NCBI GenBank assembly: GCA_035690495.1
Contig: DASSKK010000032.1
Span: forward strand, 14,777-78,776
Direction of reading: 5' to 3'
DNA length: 64,000 nt
Origin: DASSKK01 sp035690495
GTDB lineage: Bacteria; Actinomycetota; Actinomycetes; Propionibacteriales; Nocardioidaceae
Made by a program: the position numbers and the translations under genes. A model generated the notes under the pieces. That model saw only the letters and a list, made by a program, of their open reading frames with translations. It had not been told where the DNA came from and did no database searches. Shown here one piece after another: positions 8,816 to 17,631 of the stretch (position 1 is its first letter; each line of letters begins with the position of its first letter).

Positions 8816-8926
8816 CTGGGAAGGATAGGCTCCGCATCGGAACGAGGGGGCTGGCCGCGAGGGTGAAGCCGGCGGGGAATGTTGCACAGCTGTAACCGGC
8901 GATTCGGCTGACATCACGCGGTTTGT

Positions 8927-8950
8927 ATCGTTCCATAGGAGAAGAACGAT
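8927..8950. promoter_or_regulatory. Perfect dyad ATCGTTC-N10-GAACGAT in a divergent promoter region
   Basis: The 7-bp arms at 8927-8933 and 8944-8950 are exact inverted copies with centres 17 bp apart, a geometry typical of a dimeric repressor site. It lies between the leftward dioxygenase gene and the rightward DUF5999 gene, closest to the latter. No regulator gene is adjacent. Confidence 0.45.
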
Positions 8951-8976
8951 TTTTCGATCCGTGGAGGAGCACGACG

Positions 8977-9156
8977 ATGTGCACACACTCCCCGACGTGC
9001 CCGGACGCTCACGACGCGAACTGCTGCACGGCACACACTGTCGCCGACCACTCCGAGCAGGGCTGGTGCCGGCTCTGCAACGGCGTCATCCTCTTCGACG
9101 ACGGCCTGTATCTCGACCCGGACCACGGCGTGCACCCTGTGCCGGTGGCCGGCTGA
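8977..9156 (+). CDS. DUF5999 family small protein
   Basis: A 59-residue cysteine-rich protein starting MCTHSPTCPDAHDANCC, with EQGWCRLCNGVILFDDG in the middle. This matches the actinobacterial DUF5999 family, whose members read MCxHxPxCP...HPEQGWxLLCNGVxxFxD. The function is unknown; the extra cysteines (C2, C8, a Cys pair, and CRLC) suggest metal binding. ATG 8977 is preceded by GGAGGAG at 6-nt spacing, so the start is well supported. It is monocistronic, 104 bp before csoR. Confidence 0.85.
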   Translation: MCTHSPTCPDAHDANCCTAHTVADHSEQGWCRLCNGVILFDDGLYLDPDHGVHPVPVAG

Positions 9157-9221
9157 GCCCTGGCTGACCCCCACCCCGCCGGCTCACCCCAGCCACCGGG
9201 CAGTTCTCCTTTCTTCGCGTG

Positions 9222-9237
9222 ATACCGTACGGGGGTA
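9222..9237. promoter_or_regulatory. CsoR-type operator
   Basis: ATACCGTACGGGGGTA is a near-palindrome with a G-tract, of the kind bound by CsoR repressors (general pattern ATACC...GGGGGTAT). It sits 24 bp before the csoR start codon, where binding would block transcription of csoR-copZ-copA until copper is bound. Confidence 0.65.
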
Positions 9238-9260
9238 GGCAAGCGAAGGGAGCGCGATCG

Positions 9261-9566
9261 GTGAGCGAGAACGAGCCGGAAGCCGGCTACGGGTACCTGC
9301 ACCGCAAGGACGACTATCTGCGACGGCTGCGCCGCATCGAGGGCCAGGCCCGCGGACTGCAGCGGATGGTCGAGGACGAGAAGTACTGCATCGACATCCT
9401 CACCCAGGTCTCTGCGATGACCAAGGCACTCCAGTCGGTCGCACTCGGCCTGCTCGACGAGCACCTGAGCCACTGTGTCGTCCGCGCCGCCGCGGCAGGA
9501 GGCCGCGAAGCCGACGAGAAGGTGCAGGAGGCCTCCGAGGCCATCGCCCGCCTGGTGCGCTCCTGA
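9261..9566 (+). CDS. csoR: Copper-sensing repressor, CsoR family
   Basis: An all-helical metal-sensing repressor of 101 residues. The Cu(I) ligands are present: Cys in DEKYCIDIL, and the His/Cys pair in DEHLSHCVV, which is the C-H-C signature of CsoR rather than the related RcnR or FrmR. GTG 9261 is the likely start. It is the first gene of an operon with a copper chaperone and a copper ATPase, with an operator-like site just upstream, so it most likely autoregulates the operon. Confidence 0.9.
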   Translation: MSENEPEAGYGYLHRKDDYLRRLRRIEGQARGLQRMVEDEKYCIDILTQVSAMTKALQSVALGLLDEHLSHCVVRAAAAGGREADEKVQEASEAIARLVRS

Positions 9567-9614
9567 CGGGATCCCGCCACACCGGACGACCGATCTCCCA
9601 GAAAGGAACCATCC

Positions 9615-9830
9615 ATGACCACCAGCACCGCCGACTACACCGTGCGCGGGATGACCTGCAACCACTGCGTCGCCTCGGTCAGCGAGGAGGTCGGCGAGAT
9701 CCCCGGCGTCACCAGCGTCGAGGTCGACCTGGAGAGCGGCCGGCTGACCGTGAGCAGCGACCGCGAGATCGCACCGGACGCCGTGCGCACCGCGGTGGAG
9801 GAGTCCGGCTACGAGCTGGCCCAAGGCTGA
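9615..9830 (+). CDS. copZ: Copper chaperone, heavy-metal-associated domain
   Basis: A 71-residue single HMA domain with the metal-binding loop GMTCNHC (residues ~13-19) and the usual beta-alpha-beta pattern. It carries Cu(I) in the cytoplasm and hands it to CopA. It has an AGAAAGGAACC ribosome-binding region and lies 25 bp before copA in the csoR operon. Confidence 0.92.
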   Translation: MTTSTADYTVRGMTCNHCVASVSEEVGEIPGVTSVEVDLESGRLTVSSDREIAPDAVRTAVEESGYELAQG

Positions 9831-9855
9831 GACGACCGGAGCTGGGATCGAGTCC

Positions 9856-12129
9856 GTGGCGCGCACGAGCATCCACCCGCCGGCCGGGACCGGCCAGCAG
9901 GTCGAGCTGGCCATCGGCGGGATGACCTGCGCGTCCTGCGCGCACCGCATCGAGCGCAAGCTCAACAAGCTCGACGGGGTCAGCGCGAGCGTCAACTACG
10001 CGACCGAGAAGGCCGCTGTGCGCTACCCCGCCGGGATCGGCACCGACCTGCTGGTGCACACCGTCGAGGGGGCCGGGTACACCGCGCGGCTGCCGCAGCC
10101 CGCCACCGCACCCGAGCAGTCAGAGCCCGACCCCGCGGCCGCGTTGCTGCAACGGCTCGTCGTCTCAGCCGTGCTCAGCGTGCCGGTGATCGCGATGGCG
10201 ATGGTCCCGGTGCTGCAGTTCACCTACTGGCAGTGGCTGTCGCTGACGCTGGCCGCGCCGGTGGTCGTCTGGGGGGCCGCGCCGTTCCACCGGGCGACCT
10301 GGACGAACCTGCGGCACGGCGCCACCACGATGGACACGCTGATCTCCATGGGCACGCTCGCGGCCTTCGGCTGGTCGCTGTACGCCCTGTTCCTCGGCAC
10401 CGCCGGCATGCCCGGGATGACCCACGGCTTCGAGCTGACCGTGACGCGCAGTGACGGCTCGGGCAACATCTACCTCGAGGTCGCCGCGGGGGTGACCACG
10501 TTCCTGCTGGCCGGACGCTACTTCGAGGCCCGCGCCAAGCGGAGGAGCGGCGCCGCGCTGCGCGCGCTGCTCGAGCTCGGGGCCAAGGAGGTGTCGGTGC
10601 TCCGCGACGGACCTCACGGCGGGGAGCAGCGCATCGGCGTCGACCGGCTGCAGGTCGAGGACAGGTTCGTGGTCCGCCCCGGGGAGAAGATCGCCACCGA
10701 CGGCGTCGTCGAGGAAGGCTCGTCGGCGATCGACGCTTCGATGCTGACCGGCGAGTCGGTGCCTGTCGAGGTCGCACCCGGCGGCCAGGTGGCCGGCGCC
10801 ACCGTGAACGTCGGCGGACGGATCGTGGTCCGCGCCACCCGGGTCGGCGCCGACACCCAGCTGGCCCAGATGGCCCGGCTGGTCGAGGAGGCGCGGAGCG
10901 GCAAGGCACGGGCCCAACGGCTCGCCGACCGGGTCTCGGGGGTCTTCGTTCCGGTGGTGATCGGGCTTGCCGTGGTCACACTGGCCGTCTGGCTCCTGGT
11001 CGGCGGCGGGCCGAGCGCGGCCTTCACCGCCGCGGTGGCCGTGCTGATCGTCGCGTGCCCCTGTGCCCTGGGGCTGGCCACGCCCACCGCGCTGATGGTC
11101 GGCACCGGCCGCGGCGCCCAGCTCGGCGTGCTGATCAAGGGACCCGAGGTGCTCGAGTCGACGCGGCGCGTGGACACCGTGGTGCTCGACAAGACAGGGA
11201 CCGTCACCACCGGCCGGATGAGCCTGCTCGACGTGGTCGCCGCATCCGGCGAGGAGGCCAGCGCCGACGAGGTGCTGAGGTACGCCGGCGCGCTGGAGCA
11301 CGCCTCGGAGCACCCCATCGCACGGGCGATCGCCGACGCGGCGGCAGAGCGGGCCGGCGTGCTCCCCGCCGTCGCGGACTTCGCCAACATCGACGGGCTC
11401 GGCGTCTGCGGGACCGTGGACGGGCATGCCGTGCTCGTCGGCCGCCCGCGACTGCTCGCCGACCGCTCCCAGCCGCTTCCGGACGAGCTCACGTCCGCCG
11501 TCGCGCGAGCAGCCGAGCAGGGCCGCACCGCGGTCGCGGTCGGCTGGGACGGGCGCGCCCGCGGCGTACTCGTGGTCGCGGACTCGGTCAAGCCCACCTC
11601 GGCCGAGGCGGTCTCCCGGTTGCGCGGACTGGGCCTCACCCCCGTGCTGCTCACCGGAGACCACGCGGCGGTGGCGGGGGCGGTCGCCGCCGAGGTCGGC
11701 ATCGATCCGGGACCGGACACGGTGATCGCGGAGGTGCTTCCGGCCGACAAGGTCGACGTGGTGGCACGACTGCAGGAGCAGGGCCGGGTGGTCGCGATGG
11801 TCGGCGACGGCGTCAACGACGCTGCGGCCCTCGCGCGCGCCGACCTCGGGCTGGCGATGGGCACCGGCACCGACGTCGCGATCGAGGCCTCGGACCTCAC
11901 GCTCGTGCGCGGCGACCTGCTGGCTGTCGCCGACGCCATCCGGCTGTCCCGGCGGACGCTGGCCACCATCAAGGGCAACCTGTTCTGGGCGTTCGCCTAC
12001 AACGTCGCCGCCCTGCCGCTCGCCGCGCTCGGCCTGCTCAACCCGATGCTGGCCGGTGCCGCGATGGCGTTCAGCTCGGTGTTCGTCGTCTCGAACAGCC
12101 TGCGGCTGCGCCGGTTCCGCGCCGGTTGA
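9856..12129 (+). CDS. copA: Copper-exporting P1B-type ATPase
   Basis: A 757-residue membrane ATPase that pumps Cu(I) out of the cytoplasm. In order: an N-terminal HMA domain with GMTCASC (residues ~23-29), the actuator motif TGES (~297), the membrane copper site CPC (~400), the phosphorylation motif DKTGT (~445), the SEHP loop (~485) and GDGVND (~650). All catalytic residues are intact. The start is GTG 9856. It is the last gene of the csoR-copZ-copA operon and is followed by a hairpin. Confidence 0.95.
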   Translation: MARTSIHPPAGTGQQVELAIGGMTCASCAHRIERKLNKLDGVSASVNYATEKAAVRYPAGIGTDLLVHTVEGAGYTARLPQPATAPEQSEPDPAAALLQRLVVSAVLSVPVIAMAMVPVLQFTYWQWLSLTLAAPVVVWGAAPFHRATWTNLRHGATTMDTLISMGTLAAFGWSLYALFLGTAGMPGMTHGFELTVTRSDGSGNIYLEVAAGVTTFLLAGRYFEARAKRRSGAALRALLELGAKEVSVLRDGPHGGEQRIGVDRLQVEDRFVVRPGEKIATDGVVEEGSSAIDASMLTGESVPVEVAPGGQVAGATVNVGGRIVVRATRVGADTQLAQMARLVEEARSGKARAQRLADRVSGVFVPVVIGLAVVTLAVWLLVGGGPSAAFTAAVAVLIVACPCALGLATPTALMVGTGRGAQLGVLIKGPEVLESTRRVDTVVLDKTGTVTTGRMSLLDVVAASGEEASADEVLRYAGALEHASEHPIARAIADAAAERAGVLPAVADFANIDGLGVCGTVDGHAVLVGRPRLLADRSQPLPDELTSAVARAAEQGRTAVAVGWDGRARGVLVVADSVKPTSAEAVSRLRGLGLTPVLLTGDHAAVAGAVAAEVGIDPGPDTVIAEVLPADKVDVVARLQEQGRVVAMVGDGVNDAAALARADLGLAMGTGTDVAIEASDLTLVRGDLLAVADAIRLSRRTLATIKGNLFWAFAYNVAALPLAALGLLNPMLAGAAMAFSSVFVVSNSLRLRRFRAG

Positions 12130-12169
12130 GCCGGCGCGTCTGCCGCCCCTCCCGGTCCGGCCGCGGCTG

Positions 12170-12217
12170 CTCCCCACGGGAATCTGGCTCTCCCCATGGG
12201 GAATTCCCCGTGGGGAG
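12170..12217. terminator. Hairpin between convergent copA and GGDEF genes
   Basis: CTCCCCACGGGAAT (12170-12183) is complementary to ATTCCCCGTGGGGAG (12203-12217) apart from one bulged G. It can terminate copA, and possibly the convergent gene as well. The inner block CCCCATGGGGAATTC (12192-12206) recurs exactly at 42326-42340, so the hairpin is also part of a dispersed repeat. Confidence 0.6.
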
Positions 12218-12224
12218 TGGCTGA

Positions 12225-12244
12225 TTACCAGGGTGGCATGGTAA
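12225..12244. repeat. Dispersed palindrome TTACCAGGGTGGCATGGTAA
   Basis: Arms GATTACCA/TGGTAATC flank an 8-nt centre. The same 20-mer with one difference lies at 42297-42316, and a shortened copy lies at 42362-42378. All copies are intergenic. Confidence 0.65.
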
Positions 12245-12268
12245 TCGGCCGGCGGAGGTGGGGCGGGG

Positions 12269-14503
12269 TCAGTGGGCGAAGCGGACCTGGTCGCGGCCGC
12301 CGTTCTTGGCCTCGTACAGCGCCTCGTCCGCGAGGCGGAGCAGCTCGCTGCCGGCCTCCGCGTGCGCGTCGACCAGCACCCCGCCGAGACTGACCGTCAC
12401 ATAGCGGCGCGCGTCGTCGTACGCCTGCGTCGCCTCGCGGATCCGGGCGACCAGCGACTCGGCGACCACGGCGCGGGCCTTGCGGTCGGCATGCGGCAGG
12501 AGTACGGCGAACTCGTCGCCTCCGAGCCTGGCGACCAGGTCGGTGTCGCGCAGCCTGGTCCGCAGCAGCGTCGCCACGCGGGTGAGCAGCTCGTCGCCCG
12601 CCGCGTGGCCCAGCGTGTCGTTGACCTCCTTGAAGTGGTCCAGGTCGAGCATCAGCAGAGCCCCGCGCGCGCCGTACCTCCGGCAGTCGTCGAGGTGGCG
12701 TTGCAGCTCGATGTCGAAACAGCGTCGGTTGGCCAGCCCGGTGAGCGGGTCGTGGTCGGCCAGGTGGGCGAGCTGGCGTTCGTAGCGGTAGCGCTCCGAC
12801 ACGTCGACCAGGTGGGCCAGCACCAGGCCGTCGTGGGCCGTCCGCTCCTCCTGTCCCGCCGACAGCAGCGTGCTCGTCAGCGCCACGTGGATCTCCTGGC
12901 CGTGGGCTCCGCGGATCGTCCACTGCGACTCGGCCCGGCCGTCTCCCCCTGAGACGAGCTCGGAGACGTGGCGGGCCACGGTGCCGTCGCCGACGTCGTA
13001 GGACAGCGAGGACAGCACCAGCCCGACCAGGTCCGTGCGGCCGAACAGCCGCTCCAGTGCCGGGTTGGCCTGCACGACGACCCCGTCCCGGTCGAGCAGA
13101 GCGATGCCCTGCGGTGCGTCCTGGAACAGCCGCTCGGCACGATCGCGGGCGGCGACGATCTCCCGCTCGCGGGCCCGGTCCCGCCCGACGTTGCGCACCA
13201 GCAGCAACGCCTGCCTGCGGCGACCCGGCAGCGGCAACGGGCTGACCAGCAGCTCGTGCTCGACCCCGTCGACCAGCGCGTCGGACGAGGAGCGCACCTC
13301 GCGGCCCGCGAAGGCCTCGTCGAGCATCGCGTCCAGCGAGAGGCCGGCGGAGTCCGCGATCTCGGCCAGCCAGCGCCCTGCGGAGTCGCGTAGCCGGTGT
13401 CCCTGCACTCCCGCGCCGGTGACCACGCTGATCCCGCGGCCCTCCTGGACCAGGACCACCGTGGTGTCGGGCAGGTGGTCGAGCAGGACCCGCCAGCGCT
13501 GCTCGGCCTCGGTGAGCTCGCGACGGGTGCGGGTGGTCTCGCTGACGTCGACGCCCATCGCCAGGTATCCGGTCAGCCGGTCGGCGTCGTCGCGCATCGG
13601 CGAGATCGCGAAGCGCACGGTGACCGGCTCGCCGTCGCTGCGGCGGAACGTCCACACCCGGCTCGGCGCGTGCCGTCGCGCCAGGGCGGGAAGCAGCGGC
13701 TGGTCGGGCGCCAGGCGCAGCTCTCTGACCGTGTGGACCAGCTGCCGCGGGTCGTGCAGCAGGGCGAACACGTCGCGACCGAGCATCTCGGCCTGCTGGT
13801 GGCCGAGCATCAGCTCCGCGCCCTTGCCGAACGAGGTGATGGCCCCGTCGGGATCGGTGGTGATCAGTCCGACGAGACTGGCCCCGCTCATGATGCTGCG
13901 CAGCTGGGCGGACAGTGCGCGGTGGCGCTGCTCCTCGTGGTCCCGCTCGAAGGTGACGTGGCGGACGCGACGGGTGCTCGCCTGCACGAGCGGCACGAGC
14001 ACTGCCGCCGCGGCGGTGGCGATCACGACCAGCCGCCACTGGCCGTCCGGATAGTACGGCGCGCCGACCAGCAGGATCGGGCACGCGAACGTCAGGGCGG
14101 TCAGCCCCACCCCGACGTACACGTCGACACGCTCGCCGTACAGGGCCGACCACAGCAGCGGAAGCGCCACCAGCGCGGCCAGACCGGACTCCGCGCCGCC
14201 GATGCCCTGCCGGGCCAAGGCGATCACCACGAAGAACAGCCACGGCGCGGCGGCGTCCACCCAGGTGCGGCGGTGGCGTTGCACGGACGTGCTCAGCAGC
14301 TGGATCGTCGAGCAGAGCAGCGGGACAGCGGTGAGGAGCGGGAGTGGATGGAAGGCGTACGGCGGGAGCGCGGCCGCGCACGCGGCGACCACCGCGACGC
14401 CGCCGAACATCCACGCGACCGCAAGGGTCGGTCTCAGGGGCAACGCCTCTCCCCGGTGGCTGGGCCGACGCACCGCCCGAGCGGGCGGCGCCTCAGGCTT
14501 CAC
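12269..14503 (-). CDS. Membrane-bound PAS-GGDEF diguanylate cyclase
   Basis: About 744 residues. Roughly six hydrophobic segments occupy residues ~25-190, followed by PAS-type sensor repeats (about 215-585) and a C-terminal GGDEF domain. The active-site motif is intact (RLGGDEFAVLL), and RDTD lies exactly five residues upstream of it, the RxxD product-inhibition site, so c-di-GMP synthesis with feedback control is expected. The PAS domains have no obvious cofactor signature. GTG 14503 overlaps the upstream EAL gene by 11 bp, so the two are translationally coupled and work on the same messenger. Confidence 0.88.
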   Translation of the reverse strand: MKPEAPPARAVRRPSHRGEALPLRPTLAVAWMFGGVAVVAACAAALPPYAFHPLPLLTAVPLLCSTIQLLSTSVQRHRRTWVDAAAPWLFFVVIALARQGIGGAESGLAALVALPLLWSALYGERVDVYVGVGLTALTFACPILLVGAPYYPDGQWRLVVIATAAAAVLVPLVQASTRRVRHVTFERDHEEQRHRALSAQLRSIMSGASLVGLITTDPDGAITSFGKGAELMLGHQQAEMLGRDVFALLHDPRQLVHTVRELRLAPDQPLLPALARRHAPSRVWTFRRSDGEPVTVRFAISPMRDDADRLTGYLAMGVDVSETTRTRRELTEAEQRWRVLLDHLPDTTVVLVQEGRGISVVTGAGVQGHRLRDSAGRWLAEIADSAGLSLDAMLDEAFAGREVRSSSDALVDGVEHELLVSPLPLPGRRRQALLLVRNVGRDRAREREIVAARDRAERLFQDAPQGIALLDRDGVVVQANPALERLFGRTDLVGLVLSSLSYDVGDGTVARHVSELVSGGDGRAESQWTIRGAHGQEIHVALTSTLLSAGQEERTAHDGLVLAHLVDVSERYRYERQLAHLADHDPLTGLANRRCFDIELQRHLDDCRRYGARGALLMLDLDHFKEVNDTLGHAAGDELLTRVATLLRTRLRDTDLVARLGGDEFAVLLPHADRKARAVVAESLVARIREATQAYDDARRYVTVSLGGVLVDAHAEAGSELLRLADEALYEAKNGGRDQVRFAH

Positions 14504-16547
14504 CGATGAGCGTGGCCAGCTGCTGCCACGCGCGCCGGTGGGTGCGGCTGCCCCGTCCCCGAGCCGCCTCGTGATGCACCGCACGGTGCGCCCGGTCCAA
14601 GGCGTCCGCGTCGTGGTGCCGTTCGATGAAGCCGGTGAGCACGCAGTTGTCGATCCCCAGCAGGTCGGCGCGCAGCGGCCCGGGCCCGAGGGCGGTGATC
14701 TTGTGCTCCCAGGACACATGCGCCGCCAACGCCCCCAGCGGCGTCCGCGGCATCGCCGGGTCGACGTCGAGGGTGAAGCCGGAGACGAAGCCCGGCACCT
14801 GCGCGGCCGGCATCGGCCGCGCCAGCGCGTAACCCTGCCCCTCGTCGACGCCGAGCTGCACCGACGCCTCGATCAGGCCGTCGTCCTCGAGGCCCTCGGC
14901 GACCACGGTCAGACCCATGCTGTGCGCGATGTCGGTGACCGGCTGGATGAAGTGCAGCGCCGCCCGCGGGGCGATCTCGTTGCCCCGGACCAGGTGCTGG
15001 TCGATCTTGACCTCGTCGAAGTCGTAGTGGCGCAGCCGCAGCAGGGAGCTGTGGCCGGATCCGAGGTCGTCCTGGGCGAGCCGGACGCCGAGCTCGTGGA
15101 ACTCGTCGGCGTTCTTGCGTCCGCGTTTGAGGTCGCCGTGCACCAGCCCGGTCTCCAGGAGCTCCAGGGTCAGTCGCCCCGGCTCTATCCCGGAGTCGGC
15201 GAGCAGCTCGCGCACCAGGCGGACGTAGCGGCGGTCGTGGGCGGCGTTGATCGGGAGGTTCACCGACACGCCGACCCGGACGCCGTGCCGCTCCCAGCAG
15301 TTCAGTGCCTGCAGCGAGTCGCGGACCCCGATCTCGAACAGCCGGAGCAGCTCGTCGTCGCCGAACGCCGAGAGGAACTCCCCCGGGCCGACCAGGCCGT
15401 CCTCGCTCCTCAGCCGGGCCAGCGCCTCGAACTTCGAGACCCGGCCGCTCGGCAGCGCGACGACCGGCTGGTAGAGCATCTGCACCTCGCCCGCCTCCAG
15501 CCGCGCGACGTGGGCCTCACGCTCGGCGTACTCCAGGAAGCCGGTGCCGACCGGGCGGCGGGACTCGATCTCGAGCAGCGCCCGTTCGGCCATCTGCTTG
15601 ACCTGGGCCAGCATCGTGCGCCGGGTCCGGTAGCCGAAATAGCCGGGCCAGCGCGCGTAGAGGGTGAACGCCGCGCGGGTCCGCCCGTCCGGCCCGACCA
15701 GGGGGACGGCGGCGCTGGTGCGCCATCCGAAGCGCTGGGCCAGTGGAGCCCACATCACGGTGCTGGGATCGGTCAGGTAGGAGTCCGAGCGGGTGATCTG
15801 CCCGGTGCGCCAGGCCCGGCCGATCGGGCCGCGGCCGCTGGGCTGGTCCTCCCCGACGGTGACCAGAGGCGAGTCGCCGGAGAGCACCGCGCCGACGAAG
15901 TCCTCCGCACCGTTGCCCGCGCCCATCTCGAAGCGCACCCGGCCGTCGGGAGCGGGCCGGCCGAAGAACCCGACGGTGTAGCCGTCGAGCCGGGCGAGCG
16001 CGTCCAGCACGCCTTGAACCAGGTCCGCGACCGTGCGTGCCGACATCACCGTCGAGGTGATCTCGAGCATCACGTCGCTCTGCTGCATGTCGATGTCGCG
16101 GTAGCCCTGCAGGGCGCCGCGCACGTCGGTGAGGAAGCGGGCCGAGACAGCCTCGCGCAGACCCGCCCGGTCGGCGGGGTCGGCGACCACGTCGAGCATC
16201 GCGAAGATGCTCTGCTGGTAGTCGGAGACGGAAGCGGCGTACCAGTCCATCTCCACCCCGGCCATCGCGTGGATCCGGCCGACGGTGCGGCAGCGCTCCT
16301 CCAGCGACGCGGGGGTCGCTGCGGGGTCGAGCAGGGCGTGAAGGTGGTCGAGCTGGCGCGTCCGCAGGTGCCTGTGCTCGGTGTCGGTGAGCCGGTCCAG
16401 GACGGTGCGTGCGTCCGGATCCATGCACAGCCGGTCGTAGAAGGCGTCCACGCACGCGGCGGCCTGCGGCTCGAGCAGCACCCAGGCGTGCTCGAGCAAC
16501 CTGGCCGCGTGCGTTCCGTAGCCGGGTGCGAGCGTCCCCGCAGGCAT
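14493..16547 (-). CDS. Globin-coupled sensor with GAF and EAL domains (c-di-GMP phosphodiesterase)
   Basis: A soluble protein of about 684 residues. Residues ~1-150 resemble a globin-coupled sensor: a helical domain with GRIHAMAGVEMDWYAAS, whose His would be the haem-binding residue, suggesting O2 or NO sensing. A GAF-like domain follows (~165-330), then EAL (~350-590). Catalytic elements are present though slightly divergent: FEALARLR, SVNLPI, ELLETGL, the acidic pair in AQDDLGSGHSS, EVKID and VAEGLED. ATG 16547 follows GGGAGGG. It overlaps the downstream GGDEF gene. Hydrolysis of c-di-GMP is expected but not proven by sequence. Confidence 0.82.
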   Translation of the reverse strand: MPAGTLAPGYGTHAARLLEHAWVLLEPQAAACVDAFYDRLCMDPDARTVLDRLTDTEHRHLRTRQLDHLHALLDPAATPASLEERCRTVGRIHAMAGVEMDWYAASVSDYQQSIFAMLDVVADPADRAGLREAVSARFLTDVRGALQGYRDIDMQQSDVMLEITSTVMSARTVADLVQGVLDALARLDGYTVGFFGRPAPDGRVRFEMGAGNGAEDFVGAVLSGDSPLVTVGEDQPSGRGPIGRAWRTGQITRSDSYLTDPSTVMWAPLAQRFGWRTSAAVPLVGPDGRTRAAFTLYARWPGYFGYRTRRTMLAQVKQMAERALLEIESRRPVGTGFLEYAEREAHVARLEAGEVQMLYQPVVALPSGRVSKFEALARLRSEDGLVGPGEFLSAFGDDELLRLFEIGVRDSLQALNCWERHGVRVGVSVNLPINAAHDRRYVRLVRELLADSGIEPGRLTLELLETGLVHGDLKRGRKNADEFHELGVRLAQDDLGSGHSSLLRLRHYDFDEVKIDQHLVRGNEIAPRAALHFIQPVTDIAHSMGLTVVAEGLEDDGLIEASVQLGVDEGQGYALARPMPAAQVPGFVSGFTLDVDPAMPRTPLGALAAHVSWEHKITALGPGPLRADLLGIDNCVLTGFIERHHDADALDRAHRAVHHEAARGRGSRTHRRAWQQLATLIGEA

Positions 16548-16636
16548 GTGCCCTCCCAATCCCGAGACGGTCCGCGTCCGGGTGCTGTCCAGCTTCCAGG
16601 GTAGGAAACCTGCGGCGTGATTGCGGGCGATTCGCG

Positions 16637-17596
16637 CTAATAGTCCCTTGGGGTGGTGGCCGGGGCGTCCGTCCGGTCCAGCGGGGTGCCGTCCGGGTGG
16701 AGGTACGCCGTGCGCGCGGCGGCGCGGGTGGCCTCCAGCCGGGTGCGGATCACGCGGACCGCTTCCGGGTTCTCGTCGACCAGCACGAACCGGCGCCCCA
16801 GCGCGGCCGCCACCGCTCCCGTCGTACCGCTGCCTGCGAAGCAGTCCAGCACCACGTCGCCGGGCCGGGAGGATGCCGCGACGATGCGGCGCAGCACGCC
16901 TTCGGGCTTCTGGGTGGGGTAGCCGGTCTTCTCCGCGCTGCGGGTCCCCACGATCGTGTGCCACCACACGTCGGTGGGCAGCTTGCCGCGGGCCGCCTTC
17001 TCCGGCGTGACCAGACCGGGTGCCATGTAGGGGATCCGCTCGATCGCGTCCTGGTCGAAGAAGTGCGCGCCGGCCGTCTTGACGTAGACCAGGACCGTGT
17101 CGTGCTTGGCCGGCCAGCGGTCCCGTGCCCGGCCCCCGTAGTCGTAGGCCCAGACGATCTCGTTGAGGAAGCACTCGGGTCCGAAGATCTCGTCGAGCAG
17201 CAGCTTGCAGCGGTGCGCCTCGCGCCAGTCGAGGTGGAGATACAGCGTGCCGGAGCCGTGGAGGAGCCGGTGCACCTGCTCCAGCCGCGGACGCAGGAAC
17301 CCCGGATAGTCGTCGAACGCGTCCGGGTAGTCGAGGCGCCCGGTCTGCGTGGTCCGGTAGCGCCGGCCGCCGAAGCCGGTCCGGTCCCCCCTGGGCGGGG
17401 TGGCGGGGGAAGCGCTGGGCGGGGTGGCGGGGGAAGTGCTGGCCTCGGAGATGACCGACAACGTACGGCGGGTCTGGGTGCTGCCGGTGTTGAACGGCGG
17501 GTCGAGGTAGGCCAGCTGGACCGTCGCGTCGCCGAGGTGAGGCAGCACCTCCATGTTGTCGCCCAGCACCACGGTGTTCTCCGGCTTCTGGCTCAC
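16637..17596 (-). CDS. Site-specific DNA methyltransferase, beta class (orphan)
   Basis: An amino-methyltransferase of 319 residues. The catalytic motif IV, YLDPPFNTG, is near the N-terminus (~30), and the S-adenosylmethionine motif I, DCFAGSGTTG, is near the C-terminus (~250). This order defines the beta class, which makes N6-adenine or N4-cytosine marks. No restriction endonuclease is adjacent, so it may be a regulatory orphan. Residues ~53-68 come from a 24-bp tandem duplication (17391-17438) that lengthens a loop. The target sequence cannot be read from the protein. Confidence 0.87.
   Translation of the reverse strand: MSQKPENTVVLGDNMEVLPHLGDATVQLAYLDPPFNTGSTQTRRTLSVISEASTSPATPPSASPATPPRGDRTGFGGRRYRTTQTGRLDYPDAFDDYPGFLRPRLEQVHRLLHGSGTLYLHLDWREAHRCKLLLDEIFGPECFLNEIVWAYDYGGRARDRWPAKHDTVLVYVKTAGAHFFDQDAIERIPYMAPGLVTPEKAARGKLPTDVWWHTIVGTRSAEKTGYPTQKPEGVLRRIVAASSRPGDVVLDCFAGSGTTGAVAAALGRRFVLVDENPEAVRVIRTRLEATRAAARTAYLHPDGTPLDRTDAPATTPRDY
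17391..17438. repeat. In-frame 24-bp tandem duplication inside the DNA methyltransferase gene
   Basis: Two adjacent 24-bp units (17391-17414 and 17415-17438) differ at one position. They encode repeated Ser-Pro-Ala-Thr-Pro-Pro in a loop after motif IV. The length is a multiple of three, so the frame is kept. Confidence 0.85.
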
Positions 17597-17631
17597 CGCC
17601 TCATGATGCCGTGTCGCGGCCAGGCGAGCGG

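Noticed and set aside
10165..12177. A 670-codon minus-strand frame inside copA
   Set aside because: It is antisense to the P-type ATPase motifs; its composition is typical of a GC-rich shadow frame.
14202..16604. An 800-codon plus-strand frame across the EAL and GGDEF genes
   Set aside because: It is antisense to intact catalytic motifs of both c-di-GMP genes and has no recognisable domain.
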